Source: Streptomyces sp. CG 926 (lineage in GTDB: Bacteria; Actinomycetota; Actinomycetes; Streptomycetales; Streptomycetaceae). From it: 64,000 nucleotides of DNA. The notes beneath the pieces are model-generated. The model did no database searches. It was not told the DNA's origin and saw nothing but the letters and a program-made list of their open reading frames with translations. Shown here piece by piece: positions 52,242-61,483 of the stretch; the stretch's first letter is position 1, and the number at the start of each line of letters is the position of its first letter. Location of the stretch: the NCBI RefSeq assembly GCF_003148825.1, contig NZ_QGGZ01000015.1, forward strand, positions 1-64,000, in the 5' to 3' direction. Made by a program: the position numbers and the translations under genes.

Positions 52242-52934
52242 TCAGCCCGTGGCAGCCGCCAGGAGAAGGCCCTCGTAGATCGCCGGGTCGTCGGATTCGA
52301 TCACCGGGAAGCCTACGCCGTAGGGGCCTTCCCAGCGCACGGCGATCCCGGGGTTGGCCCAGTCGCTGCCGTCGGGCAGGAACAGGTGCGGGCTGCAACC
52401 GACCGCCTCGGTACGGGCGACCGCGGTCTGGCCGGAGAGGTTGCTGCGGGCACGGCCGTCGTCCAGGGCCTCCGCCAGCGCCGTCACGTCGACGACGCCG
52501 GTCTCCGCGGCCACGTCCAGGATGACCTTGCGGTGACTGACGGACCGCGATTCGGCCCAGAACGCCTTCCGCAGGCCGAGGTCGAGCTGTTCGGACGCCA
52601 CGAGGGACTGCTCCTTGGCGGCCTGGACCGCCTCCAGTGCGGGCAGCATGGTGGAGGGGTAGAGCCAGTCCTTGGCCTGCCAGAGCTGCCAGCCGGCCGC
52701 CGGCTCCAGACTGGCCATCCGGCCCACCTCGCTGTCGGTTCCGGGGCGGGGGCTGGGCGCGTCGTTGAGGAGCTCAAGAGGGAAGGCCCGCAGGTCGAAG
52801 CTGACTTGGGTTTCGAGTCCGAGCCGCTTGCGCGTGGCGTGCAGACGGTGGATGGCTATGTGTGCGAACGAGCACCAGATGTCCGAGAAGACGGTGATGA
52901 TGCCCGGCGGCGGTGTCAGGGATGCGGTGGTCAA
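52242..52934 (-). CDS. DsbA-family thioredoxin-like oxidoreductase
   Basis: This is a 230-residue protein with a DSBA thioredoxin fold. The active region reads VFSDIWCSFAHIAIHRLHAT, where the usual CxxC is reduced to Cys-Ser-Phe-Ala, so it is more like the isomerase/transferase branch (2-hydroxychromene isomerase/FrnE-like) than a disulfide oxidase. The C-terminal LFLPDGSDWANPGIAVRW is typical. The start is TTG 52934 with CGGAG 6 bases upstream. It stands alone. Confidence 0.82.
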   Translation of the reverse strand: MTTASLTPPPGIITVFSDIWCSFAHIAIHRLHATRKRLGLETQVSFDLRAFPLELLNDAPSPRPGTDSEVGRMASLEPAAGWQLWQAKDWLYPSTMLPALEAVQAAKEQSLVASEQLDLGLRKAFWAESRSVSHRKVILDVAAETGVVDVTALAEALDDGRARSNLSGQTAVARTEAVGCSPHLFLPDGSDWANPGIAVRWEGPYGVGFPVIESDDPAIYEGLLLAAATG

Positions 52935-53049
52935 CGGTGACTCCGAGGGCTTTCGAGGAAGTGGGGTAGCGATGGAGTGGTGGTTCAGGGCTCAGCAGTT
53001 GCTGAGGTTCAAGAGCTCAACGGCGGCTGAGCGTCAAGTGCTCGGACAG

Positions 53050-53850
53050 TCAGTGGCCGGCCCGGGCACCGTGCGCGTCCAAGGCGGCTTCGAGGTCGAC
53101 GTCCGCGCCCGGGAGCCATGCCGGCAGGAACGGGATGCGGGCCATGGCCTCCATCAGGGAGGTGACCATCCGGCCCTCCACCGTCGGCCCGTGGGCGGAC
53201 AGCAGCCGGGCCGGGGAGAGGGAGGACACCGACTGGACCGTGCGGAGGAACATCTCCGCGTCGACGAGGGCCGTCCACGGGGCGATCGCCCGGTTCAGGA
53301 CATCGAAGCCCTAGAAGAATTCCTTGGCGTCGGCGTCACCGACGTGCTGCACCGTTTCAGGTAGGACGGTGCCGAAACTGTCCGAGCTGAAAAGCGTGCC
53401 GGCGTCGTGGTCGAACACCGCGAGCGTGCCCGGTGAGTCGAACGTGGGCGGCCGATGGAAGCTGAGGGTCCGGTCACCGATCGACATCCGGCTCCCGGAG
53501 TTCACCGTCACGACCCGCCCACGCGGGATCTCGAATTCCTCGGACAGTCGGGTGAGTGATATCCCGTTCGTGACGACCTTGGCGCCAGGAGCGCGGTCGA
53601 GTATCCGCGCCAGGCTCCCGGTGTGGTCCCGGTCGTCATGAGTGATGGCGATCCACCGCAGATCGGCGGGGTCCACCAGGGACCACAGGGCCTCTTCGAA
53701 CGCGTCCCGGTCCACGGGCATGCCCGCGTCCACCAGCATCGGCTGCTCACCGCGCAGCAGGTAGGCGTTGACCGGTTGCAAGCCCGAGTCGGGTATCGGC
53801 AGCGCAGAGGGCAGGGCGTGCAGTTCGGGCCCAACGGCGTAGGTCTCCAA
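53050..53850 (-). pseudogene. Metallo-beta-lactamase-fold hydrolase with nonsense codon
   Basis: The N-terminal 179 codons carry a proper MBL fold: NAYLLRGEQPMLVDAGMP, ITHDDRDHTGSLARIL (HxDRDHTG in place of HxHxDH), TFDSPGTLAVFDHDAGTLF and SSDSF. TAG at 53311-53313 then interrupts, and the same frame continues immediately with GFDVLNRAIAPWTALVDAEM, RTVQSVSSLSPARLLSAHGP and a normal end at 53050. One change (probably CAG to TAG) therefore splits a complete 266-residue protein. The truncated product lacks the last metal histidine (SAHGP). Confidence 0.8.
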
Positions 53851-53890
53851 GAGGAACAGCCTTCTCTGTCAGGGTCGTACGAGTGCGAGC

Positions 53891-54829
53891 TCAGACGAGT
53901 TGGATGGCCAGCGATCCGGCGAGCAGCAGGCCGAGTCCCGCCAAGCGTGGCACGCTCAGCACGCGGGTCGGCAGCCGGAACATGCCCCGGTGGTCGATCA
54001 GGGCGGAGGTCAGCTGCTGGCCGGTCACGGTCAGCCCGACGGTCACCGCGGCGCCGATCTCGGGGATCAGCAGGAACGTGCCGGTGACATAGCCCGCGGC
54101 GCAGGCTCCGCCGAGCCAGCCCCACCAGGGCATCGCCTTCAGCGGGGCCAGCCGCGGCCTGGGGGTCTTGCCCGTCAGGCGCAGCACCAGCAGGACGGCG
54201 GTGATGGTGAGCGTGGCCACCGTGAAGCTGAAAGCCGCCACCGTGATCGGGGCGCCCAGACCATGCCGGAGCTCGGCGTTGACCGCGCCCTGAACCGGGA
54301 GCACACCGCCGGCGACTATGCCGAGGACGATCCATCCGATCCGGCCCGGGCCCGACATCGTCGGGGTTCCCGGCGGGGCGGTCGCCTGCTGCCCCCGGAT
54401 GATCACGATGATGCCCGCGAGGACCGCGAGGGCGCCGAGCGCGACGCCCGCGCTCAGGCCCTTCTTCTCCAGCCCGAGGAGGCCGCCCAGGTCGAGGACC
54501 AAGGAGGAGAACATCTGCCCCGTGACGAACAGCCCGACCGAGGCCAGGGCCCCCAGCCGGGGGAAGAGCAGAATGCCGCTGGTGATGTAGAGGGGGCTCG
54601 CCAGGCCGCCCAGCAGATGCCACCACTCGACGCCTGGGAGCTTCCCGAGTGCGCCGAGTGCCCCGGTCACTGCCGCCAGGACGACCAGGAGTCCGGCGGC
54701 CACGCCCAGTTGGACCGCGGAGGCGCCGTAAGGGGTTCCCACGGCCTGGTTCAGTTGCAGGTTGACCGACGCCTGGACGGCCAGGAGGCACCCCACCAGG
54801 AGGGCTGCCGCGAGCAGCGCAGCGTTCAT
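53891..54829 (-). CDS. DMT-superfamily transporter (DUF606/EamA-like)
   Basis: This is a 312-residue protein with ten membrane helices in two similar halves (LLAAALLVGCLLAVQASVN ... GGLASPLYITSGILLFPRLG and WIVLGIVAGGVLPVQGAVN ... GGACAAGYVTGTFLLIPEIG). The duplicated pattern Q-x-x-V-N-x-x-L and the GQ segments are typical of DUF606 exporters. ATG 54829 has GGAG 6 bases upstream. It is divergent from a TetR regulator with a palindromic operator between, so it is probably drug- or metabolite-induced efflux. Confidence 0.9.
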   Translation of the reverse strand: MNAALLAAALLVGCLLAVQASVNLQLNQAVGTPYGASAVQLGVAAGLLVVLAAVTGALGALGKLPGVEWWHLLGGLASPLYITSGILLFPRLGALASVGLFVTGQMFSSLVLDLGGLLGLEKKGLSAGVALGALAVLAGIIVIIRGQQATAPPGTPTMSGPGRIGWIVLGIVAGGVLPVQGAVNAELRHGLGAPITVAAFSFTVATLTITAVLLVLRLTGKTPRPRLAPLKAMPWWGWLGGACAAGYVTGTFLLIPEIGAAVTVGLTVTGQQLTSALIDHRGMFRLPTRVLSVPRLAGLGLLLAGSLAIQLV

Positions 54830-54888
54830 CTCGTTCTCCCCCACATTAAACGGACACTCGTCTCATTTAATGTAGCCCAGCGGCTGCT

Positions 54889-54909
54889 AAGCGGACAAGT
54901 TGTCCACTT
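54889..54909. promoter_or_regulatory. TetR operator between transporter and regulator genes
   Basis: The 21-base site has arms AAGCGGACAA and TTGTCCACTT around a central G, with two positions unmatched. A related half site CGGACACTCGTCTC lies at 54851-54864. Confidence 0.65.
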
Positions 54910-54936
54910 AAATTGGTGCGAAGTAAGGTGACCTGC

Positions 54937-55584
54937 ATGAGTAACGGCGATGAGCTTCCCGCCCCGCAGGTGGTCCTCCGCGGTGACCTCCAGGCGGCAC
55001 CCCGAGGCGCCGCCGCACCCCGGCAGCGCGCCGACGCGGTGCGCAATCGCGCACAGATCCTCTCCGCCGCTGAAGTGCTCTTCACCGCACACGATCCGAG
55101 CACCGTGACGATGGAGCAGATCGCGAAGGCCGCGGGTGTCGGCCGCGCGACCCTGTACCGCTCGTTCCCCGACCCGCCCTCCGTCGCCACCGCCCTCCTG
55201 GACGAGCACGAACGCCGGCTACAGGCGCAGATGATCTACGGCCCCCCGCCGCTGGGGCCGGGGGCACCCCCCGCCGAACGGCTGGCCGCGTTCTACATCG
55301 CCTACCTGGACCTGATCCGGCGGCACCTGCCCCTGGCGTTGGGCGCGGAATCCGGGCCAGCCCGCTACACCACCGGCGCCTACGGCTTCTGGCGCCTCCA
55401 TGTGCGCACCCTGCTCATCGCCGGCGGATCCGCGGACCCCGACGCGCTCGCCGACATCGCCCTCGGCCCCTTGGCCCCGCAGCTCTACCACCATCAGCAC
55501 AACACCTTGGGCATCCCCCACGAGCGCATCGCCCAGGCCCTCTCCGGGTTCGCCCGGCACCTCCTGGACCCCATCCGCCCCTGA
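54937..55584 (+). CDS. TetR/AcrR-family regulator
   Basis: The protein has 215 residues. The DNA-binding domain is typical (NRAQILSAAEVLFTAHD, VTMEQIAKAAGVGRATLYRSFP) and is followed by a helical ligand domain (ERLAAFYIAYLDLIRRHLP, IPHERIAQALSGFARHLL). ATG 54937 is preferred over the upstream TTG or GTG. It is divergent from the DMT transporter with an operator in the spacer; the likely role is substrate-relieved repression of the transporter. Confidence 0.9.
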   Translation: MSNGDELPAPQVVLRGDLQAAPRGAAAPRQRADAVRNRAQILSAAEVLFTAHDPSTVTMEQIAKAAGVGRATLYRSFPDPPSVATALLDEHERRLQAQMIYGPPPLGPGAPPAERLAAFYIAYLDLIRRHLPLALGAESGPARYTTGAYGFWRLHVRTLLIAGGSADPDALADIALGPLAPQLYHHQHNTLGIPHERIAQALSGFARHLLDPIRP

Positions 55585-55950
55585 ACCCGGGCTGCTCCCG
55601 GAGCGCTGCTCCACGGGTGACGTGCTGGGGGCCGAACCGACCAGGGGGTTCGAAAAATTGTGTGTCCCCTACGCACCCGGCACGACTCGTCGGCAAGGTT
55701 CGTACCGGCGAGCATGCGCTGTCCACTCGGTGGTGGACGCCCTGGTGGATCCGGGGTTCCGCCGGGGGCTGCTGGAGCTCCTCGACGTCCCGGAGGGAGC
55801 CTCCAGGTCTGCGCTGGAGGGGTGGCGCAAGGGACCGCGGGATGTGTCGGGGCAGGGGCAGGAGATCGCTTTGGAGCGGACGCCCGACATCCACGGGGTG
55901 AGGCGGGCGAACCGGATTTGTGGCGGGCCGGCCAGTCGGGAGCAGGAGGT

Positions 55951-56334
55951 TCAGCGGGCCGGCAGGTCCTGGATCGCCTCGGCGATCTCGTCGGTTGCCT
56001 CTTCGGCCATGAAGTGCCCGGCGCGGGTCAGCCGGTGGTTCAGGTCCGGCGCCCACGCCTTCCAGACCGCAGCAGCGTCGTAGTCGAGCTGCGCGCCCCA
56101 GTCCTGCTGGACGACCGTCACGGGCATGGCCAGCTGCGACCCGGCGTCCAGGTCCGCTTGGTCGTGCAGGACGTCGATGCCCGCCGAGGCGCGGTAGTCC
56201 GCGACGATCGACGTCGCCGCCGCGGCGCTCGCCCGCAGGTACTCGGCACGCACCTCCTCCGGCATGGCGGTCGGGTCGTTGGCCCAGGCGTCGAGGAAGG
56301 AGCCGAAGAATGCGTCCGCGCTGCCTTCGATCAT
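55951..56334 (-). pseudogene. Alpha/beta hydrolase (haloalkane-dehalogenase-like), C-terminal part
   Basis: The reading FFGSFLDAWANDPTAMPEEV, IVADYRASAGIDVLHDQADL, MPVTVVQQDWGAQLDYDAAA and HRLTRAGHFMAEEATDEI covers the cap end, the acidic residue and the catalytic histidine (AGHF) of the family. The nucleophile half is absent. ATG 56334 is merely internal to the fold. The upstream end is a junction with unrelated DNA. Confidence 0.65.
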
Positions 56335-56499
56335 TGAGCCTGCACCATCTTGAAGTTCGCTGGTGGGAGGGGGGCTGGTGTGGCTCCGTTGCGGGGGCCC
56401 GTGCTGGTGGCGGGTGGCAGTCTGCTGCGTAGATCGTCTGGCGCTGCGGTTTGCCGGTTCCTGTCCGGCGCCGCGGGGAAGCGCCCTACGATCCGGTTC

Positions 56500-56955
56500 A
56501 TGTCGGACTCCGAGGTGCTGGGACGGATCGCCGCGCGGCGCGCTGAGCTTGATGCGCTCGAAGAACAGCTGGCCAAGCAGTTGGCGGAGGTGCGGACCGA
56601 GCGGGAGGAGCTGTCGGCGGCCGAACGGGTCTTTACTCGGCTCAGCGCTCAGATCGCTGACGAGCGCGCGGCGGCCATGCCGCCAACCGCGCAGGTCGGC
56701 GGGCAGGCGGTACTGCTGGTCCCGCACCGCGGACCGGGTGTGGAGGATTCGGCGCTCCCGCCGGAGTACCGGCGCATCCTCGCCATAGTCCGGAGAGCAG
56801 GCGGCCCGGTCATGGTCCGGGAGGTCGGCGAGGTGATCGGCCTGGACACCGGCGTGCGGGGCAAACTGGAGCCGCTGCGTGGAAAGCCGGCGAAACTGGC
56901 CGGGCGGGGCTGGCTGCGCAAGCTGCCCGACGGGAAGTTCACCGCAGGCCTGTGA
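56500..56955 (+). CDS. Coiled-coil and winged-helix protein common near IS elements
   Basis: The protein has 151 residues. A long coiled coil (SEVLGRIAARRAELDALEEQ, AEVRTEREELSAAERVFT) is followed by a linker and a helix-turn-helix-like C-terminus (PPEYRRILAIVRRAGGPVMV, REVGEVIGLDTGVRGKLEPL, RGWLRKLPDGKF). I know such genes as frequent Streptomyces hypotheticals near transposases, but the role is unknown. ATG 56500 begins the coiled coil; the upstream open frame is not protein-like. It lies between a hydrolase remnant and a truncated RHS gene. Confidence 0.65.
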   Translation: MSDSEVLGRIAARRAELDALEEQLAKQLAEVRTEREELSAAERVFTRLSAQIADERAAAMPPTAQVGGQAVLLVPHRGPGVEDSALPPEYRRILAIVRRAGGPVMVREVGEVIGLDTGVRGKLEPLRGKPAKLAGRGWLRKLPDGKFTAGL

Positions 56956-57336
56956 CCAGCGAACCTTCCTCGCGCGCCCATACGGCCCCGACGCCATCCG
57001 GGCCGACTTCGATGCGTTCGTCGAGGGTCGAAGCCCAACTACGACCGAACCAATGACCCCACCGATATCCCGACAGCTGCGTGCGCGTCAGAGTCAGCGG
57101 CAGCACTCCAGGAAGTGACAGATCGGTGTGCTGCAGGACCATGTCACCCGTGGCGACATCGACAGGGTCGCCCTTGCAGATCTTGCTCCTGCAAGGCTTT
57201 GAGATCTTCTTGAAGAACCCCGAGCCCTTCGATCCGGCCTGCGTGTGCGCGGCTACCGCGCCGGCTTCACGTGCCGCCCTGGCGAGCTCGCCCCCGGCCG
57301 GGCGACGCGCGGTCGCGGTCGCATTCCGCCGGACAC
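56939..57336 (-). pseudogene. RHS/polymorphic-toxin protein fragment (DUF6531 region)
   Basis: The minus-strand reading ICKGDPVDVATGDMVLQHTD, LPGVLPLTLTRTQLSGYRWG, HWFGRSWASTLDERI and GVGAVWAREEG is the start of the RHS shell (DUF6531) found in polymorphic toxins. The upstream part (GSKGSGFFKKISKPCRS) is the usual linker. The tens of YD repeats and the toxin tip are missing: the reading stops within about 20 codons, where the coiled-coil gene's end begins. Confidence 0.7.
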
Positions 57337-57732
57337 CCCAGCCCGCCGGGAAGCGCCACCTGGCCGCCGGGCAGTCCCTCCGGCCCCGGTCCCGGCAGAA
57401 CCGGATCGGCAACGCGGCCGCGCGCCGCGACGCCCGTGCACTGTCCCGGGTGCGCCACTCCAACGCCTGGCTGTGGTGACCACTCCCGAGGGGACCGCAC
57501 ACCGGTGGGCTCCATCGAGTGGAGCCCACCCGACGGGCTGCATCGGGTGGGCGTGGGGGTGCGGTGGACACCGCGATGTCCGGCACCGCACCCGGTGCGC
57601 TCCACCCGGTGGACTCCACTGCCCGCACCACCGCACCAGGTCGGTGCGCACCACCGTCCACTCGGTGCGCTCCACTCGGTGGGCGTGCTGCGCAGGGCAT
57701 GACGGTTGAAGACAGGTGGCCGAGTAGCTATC
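57337..57732. other. Gene-free, repeat-bearing stretch
   Basis: No gene is assignable. The interval 57490-57690 is filled with variants of GGTGCGCTCCAC, CGGTGG and CACCCGGTGG; CGGTGCGCTCCACYCGGTGG occurs twice (about 57592 and 57664). It lies upstream of the RHS fragment. Confidence 0.45.
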
Positions 57733-59247
57733 TCAGGTGGTAAGCAGCTCGGCTATCTCATGGGCGAGCTCCGGCCCGAGCGAGCCCCAGCCGTCCTTGT
57801 AGCCGTACACACTCCCCAGGGTGCGGGCGTCGTAGTCGCCGTTCAGGATTTCTATGTCGGTGGGGGTGATGAGCGACGGGTGGGGGACACCGACGGCGCC
57901 CGAGACCTTCAGCAACTCCCTGCGCAGGGTGCGCAGGTACATCGCGGCCCGGATGCCCTTCGAGGGCGCGTCGATACCGCGCGCCAGCCACGGATTCTGG
58001 GTGGCGATGCCGGTGGGGCACTTGTCGGTGTGGCACTTCTGGGCCTGGATGCAGCCGATGGACAACATCGCCTCACGGCCCACGTTGATCATGTCGACGC
58101 CTAGGGCGAACGCGACGACGGCGTTCTCGGGCAGGCCGAGCTTGCCGGAGCCGATGAAGGTGATGTCGTCGGTCAGGCCCCGCTCGGCGAACACGCCGTA
58201 GACGCGGGAGAAGCCCACGCGGAACGGCAGGGACACCGAGTCGGCGAAGATCAGGGGAGCCGCCCCAGTGCCGCCCTCGCCACCGTCGACGGTCACGAAG
58301 TCGACCCCTCGCTCACCCCGCTCCATCAGCGTGGCGAGTTCCTCCCAGAAGTCCATCTCCCCGATGGCGCTCTTGATCCCGACCGGCAATCCGGTCTCCG
58401 TGGCCAACAGTTCCACGAAGTCGAGCATCGAGTCCACGTCGCGGAACGCGGTGTGCCGCGACGGCGAAGCGCAGTCCTTCCCCGCAGGAATGCCGCGGAT
58501 CCCGGCAATCTCGTCGGTCACCTTCGCGCCCGGCAGCATGCCGCCGAGCCCCGGCTTCGCACCCTGCGAGAGCTTGATCTCGATCGCCCTGACGGGCGCG
58601 CCCGCGACCAGTGACTTGAGCTTGTCGAGGTTGAACGTCCCGTCCTCGTTGCGGCAGCCGAAGTACGACGTACCGATCTGGAGGACAAGGTCCCCGCCGT
58701 TGAGGTGGTAGGGCGACAGGCCGCCCTCGCCGGTGTTCTGCATCGTCCCGGCCAGCGCCGCGCCCTTGTTGAGCGCCGTGACGGCCGCGCCGGACAGCGA
58801 GCCGAAGCTCATCGCCGAGATGTTGATGACGCTCGCCGGGCGGAACGCCTTCGCACGGCCGCGCGGTCCGCCGAGCACCTTGGCCGAGGGCAACGCCGCT
58901 TGCGGGTCGCTCAGATCGGGCAGCGCACCGGCGAACGTACGCTGCTTCACGTATGCATGACCCTGCACGTGCTCGATGTCGTTGTCGGTACCGAACCCGA
59001 AGTAGTTGCTCTCCCCCTTCGCCGACGCGTAGATCCAGCTGCGCTGGTCACGGCTGAAGGGACGCTCCTCGTCGTTGGACGTCACGATGTACTGCCGTAG
59101 CTCGGGGCCGATCGTCTCCAGCACATACCGGGCGTGTCCCACCAGGGGGAAGTTCCTCAGCAGCGCGTGCTTCTTCTGCACCAGGTCGCGGGCGGCCACC
59201 AGCGCCAACCCCGTGGCGGCTGCCGCACCTATGCTCCGAGCACGCAT
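57733..59247 (-). CDS. FMN-binding glutamate synthase-like protein
   Basis: The protein has 504 residues. An N-terminal membrane anchor (IGAAAATGLALVAARDL) precedes a glutamate synthase central/FMN barrel: INISAMSFGSLSGAAVTALN, NTGEGGLSPYH, EIKLSQGAKPGLGGMLPG, FVTVDGGEGGTGAAPL and the iron-sulfur cysteines CIQAQKCHTDKC. The glutaminase domain of true GOGAT is absent, as in archaeal-type and stand-alone FMN proteins, so the amino donor and reaction are uncertain. ATG 59247 is preferred. The gene lies 155 bases from the acetolactate synthase gene, same strand. Confidence 0.88.
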   Translation of the reverse strand: MRARSIGAAAATGLALVAARDLVQKKHALLRNFPLVGHARYVLETIGPELRQYIVTSNDEERPFSRDQRSWIYASAKGESNYFGFGTDNDIEHVQGHAYVKQRTFAGALPDLSDPQAALPSAKVLGGPRGRAKAFRPASVINISAMSFGSLSGAAVTALNKGAALAGTMQNTGEGGLSPYHLNGGDLVLQIGTSYFGCRNEDGTFNLDKLKSLVAGAPVRAIEIKLSQGAKPGLGGMLPGAKVTDEIAGIRGIPAGKDCASPSRHTAFRDVDSMLDFVELLATETGLPVGIKSAIGEMDFWEELATLMERGERGVDFVTVDGGEGGTGAAPLIFADSVSLPFRVGFSRVYGVFAERGLTDDITFIGSGKLGLPENAVVAFALGVDMINVGREAMLSIGCIQAQKCHTDKCPTGIATQNPWLARGIDAPSKGIRAAMYLRTLRRELLKVSGAVGVPHPSLITPTDIEILNGDYDARTLGSVYGYKDGWGSLGPELAHEIAELLTT

Positions 59248-59402
59248 CACAATCGTTCCTCTCCTCGACCGGCCGAACCTCACGCTGCCCATCTACCCCG
59301 CGCCGCGGAAATGCCACGCGATGCCGGAGACCCGAGGGGCCCCGCCCCTGCGGCAGGGCCGCCGCGCGGCCCGTACGGGGGTCGGGCCGCGCCGCGGGCG
59401 GG

Positions 59403-61088
59403 TCAGAGCGCCGAGTCGAGGTGCCCGAGGTGCTCGATGAGGTTCATGTTCTCGGCGTAGTCCACCGGGCAGTTGATGATCGACACGCCCGGGTCCGCCA
59501 GTGCCTCACGGAGCGTCGGCAGCAGGTCCCCGGCGGACTCGATGCGGTAGCCCTTCGCGCCGAAGCTGCGGGCGTACTCGACGATGTCCGGGTTGCCGAA
59601 CTCGGTGTTGGAGTTTTCCCCGATCTCCAGGTCCATCTTCCACTTGATGAGCCCGTAGCCGTTGTCCTCCCAGATCAGCACGGTCAGCGGAATGTTCTCG
59701 CGGACCGCCGTCTCGATCTCCTGGGAGTGCATGAGGAACGAGCCGTCGCCGACCGCCGCCAGCACCTTCGTCTGCGGCCTGGCGAGCTGAACCGCGAGCG
59801 CGCCGGGCAGCGAGAAGCCCATGGTGGACAAGCCGTTGGAGATGAGGCAAGTGTTCGGCGCGTACGTCGGGTAGAGCCGGGCCATCCACATCTTCAGCGC
59901 GCCGGTGTCGACCAGCACGATGTCGTCGCGACCGAGCGCGGCGCGGGTGTCGGCGACGACGCGCTGCGGGGCGAGCGGGTAGCGCTCGTCCGCGGCGCCC
60001 CGCTCGAGTTCCTTGGCCAGCAGCGCGCGGGTGGCCATGGTGTCCTCGTCGTCGATGGCCCAGCGCAGGCCGTCGAGTTCGGTGACGAGGGCGTCGAGGG
60101 AGGCCGAGATGTCGCCGATGATGCCGACGTCGACCGAGTAGCTGTCGTCCACCTCCGCCGGGACGCGGTGGATGTGGACGATCTTCTTGTCACCGTCCGG
60201 GTTTATCCGGGACGGGTCGAACTCCTGCAGCTCGTAGCCGACGGCGATGACGACGTCGGCCTCCTCGAACCCGAAGTTGGTGTAGTCGCGCCGCATGAAG
60301 CCGAACGTGCCGGTCGCGCACGGGTGGTCGTCGGGCAGTACGCCCTTGCCGTGGAAGGTGGTCGCCGTCGACACGTCGAGTGCGGTGGCGAACGCCGCCA
60401 GCGACTCCGCGGCGCCGCCGCGGGCCGCGCCGTGTCCGGCGAGGATCACCGGCCGGCGGGCCTCCCGCAGCAGCTCCACCGCTCGCTTGATCTGCTGCGG
60501 GGACGGTGCCTCGGGCTGCACGACGTTCCTGCGCAGCGGGCGCAGGTTCGAGCCGTCCGTCGCCGTGTCGACGTCCTCGGGTACGGCGAGATAGACGGCG
60601 CCGGGCCGCTCGGACTCCGCGGTCTTGAACGCGCGCCTCACCATCTCGGGGATGGCCTGGGTGGCCGGGACCTCCGCCGACCACTTCGTGACCGGGGCGA
60701 ACATACTCACCAGGTCCACGAACTGGTGGGACTCCTTGTAGTTGCGCTCCTTGCCGACCTGCGCGGTGATCGCGACGACGGGCGTGCTGTTCGTCATGGC
60801 GTCGGCGACGCCCAGCATCAGGTTGATCGCGCCGGGCCCCAGCGTCGCGGACATCACACCCGCCGAGCCGGTGAGTCGGCCGTGCATCTCCGCCATGAAA
60901 GACGCGGCCTGCTCGTGCCGGGTGAGGACGTAGCGGATCTTCTCCGAGCGGGCGAGGGCGTTGGTGAAACGGATGTTCTCCTCGCCGGGTACGCCGAACA
61001 CCACCTCGACGCCCTCGTTCTCCAGGCAGCGAACCAGGAGTTCGGCCGCTCCGTCGGGGGTCTGCTTCCGGTGCTCGGCGTCGCTCAC
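59403..61088 (-). CDS. Acetolactate synthase-like ThDP enzyme (catabolic AlsS type)
   Basis: The protein has 561 residues. The catalytic glutamate sits in LTRHEQAASFMAEMHGR (Glu59), the FAD-like middle domain follows, and the ThDP/Mg site is VGDGSFLMHSQEIETA ... WEDNGYGLIKWKMDL. The second half matches AlsS-type enzymes, which join two pyruvates to acetolactate without a regulatory subunit; no ilvN-like gene is present. GTG 61088 has GGAGAGGA upstream. It is transcribed before the glutamate synthase-like gene, and the two may be one operon. Confidence 0.9.
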   Translation of the reverse strand: MSDAEHRKQTPDGAAELLVRCLENEGVEVVFGVPGEENIRFTNALARSEKIRYVLTRHEQAASFMAEMHGRLTGSAGVMSATLGPGAINLMLGVADAMTNSTPVVAITAQVGKERNYKESHQFVDLVSMFAPVTKWSAEVPATQAIPEMVRRAFKTAESERPGAVYLAVPEDVDTATDGSNLRPLRRNVVQPEAPSPQQIKRAVELLREARRPVILAGHGAARGGAAESLAAFATALDVSTATTFHGKGVLPDDHPCATGTFGFMRRDYTNFGFEEADVVIAVGYELQEFDPSRINPDGDKKIVHIHRVPAEVDDSYSVDVGIIGDISASLDALVTELDGLRWAIDDEDTMATRALLAKELERGAADERYPLAPQRVVADTRAALGRDDIVLVDTGALKMWMARLYPTYAPNTCLISNGLSTMGFSLPGALAVQLARPQTKVLAAVGDGSFLMHSQEIETAVRENIPLTVLIWEDNGYGLIKWKMDLEIGENSNTEFGNPDIVEYARSFGAKGYRIESAGDLLPTLREALADPGVSIINCPVDYAENMNLIEHLGHLDSAL

Positions 61089-61149
61089 GCTGATCGTGTC
61101 CTCTCCTGAGTTTTGGCCGCGCCGATGGCGGACCGGTCAGCCGTCTACC

Positions 61150-61400
61150 CCGGCCGGCCGGCCGCACTCACAAGCTCACCCCGGACCAGAAGGAAGCCGA
61201 TCGCGTCCTCGCGATCGGACAGGCACCGGTCAAGATCGGACAGGCACCGGTCAAGCACGGCTTCGCCCATCTCAAGAACTGGCGGATCCTCATCAAGCTC
61301 CGCACCGACCCTGCCCGCGGCGCGGTCCATGCCGATCTCGCCGACCGGTCGTACGACGGCCGCCCGACCGACACCGGGCGGTGTTGCGGGCTGCTGGTCG
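61150..61400 (+). pseudogene. IS5-family transposase, C-terminal fragment with 21-bp duplication
   Basis: The plus-strand reading HKLTPDQKEADRVLAIGQAP, HGFAHLKNWRILIKLRTDPA and RGAVHADLA is the C-terminal DDE-4-type segment around the catalytic glutamate region of IS5 transposases. Within it 21 bases (61213-61233) are repeated exactly at 61234-61254, adding seven residues (KIGQAPV). No start is present. Confidence 0.65.
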
Positions 61401-61483
61401 GGCCGGATCGGACGAGTCTGCCTCGGGCACGGATTACCTCCTCGGGCGGCGGTCCGTACGCCGTAGGGGCGGCGCGGGCGGGT

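Noticed and set aside
59421..61109. Long plus-strand open frame over the acetolactate synthase gene
   Set aside because: The opposite strand has complete ThDP-enzyme motifs. This frame is its reverse reading.
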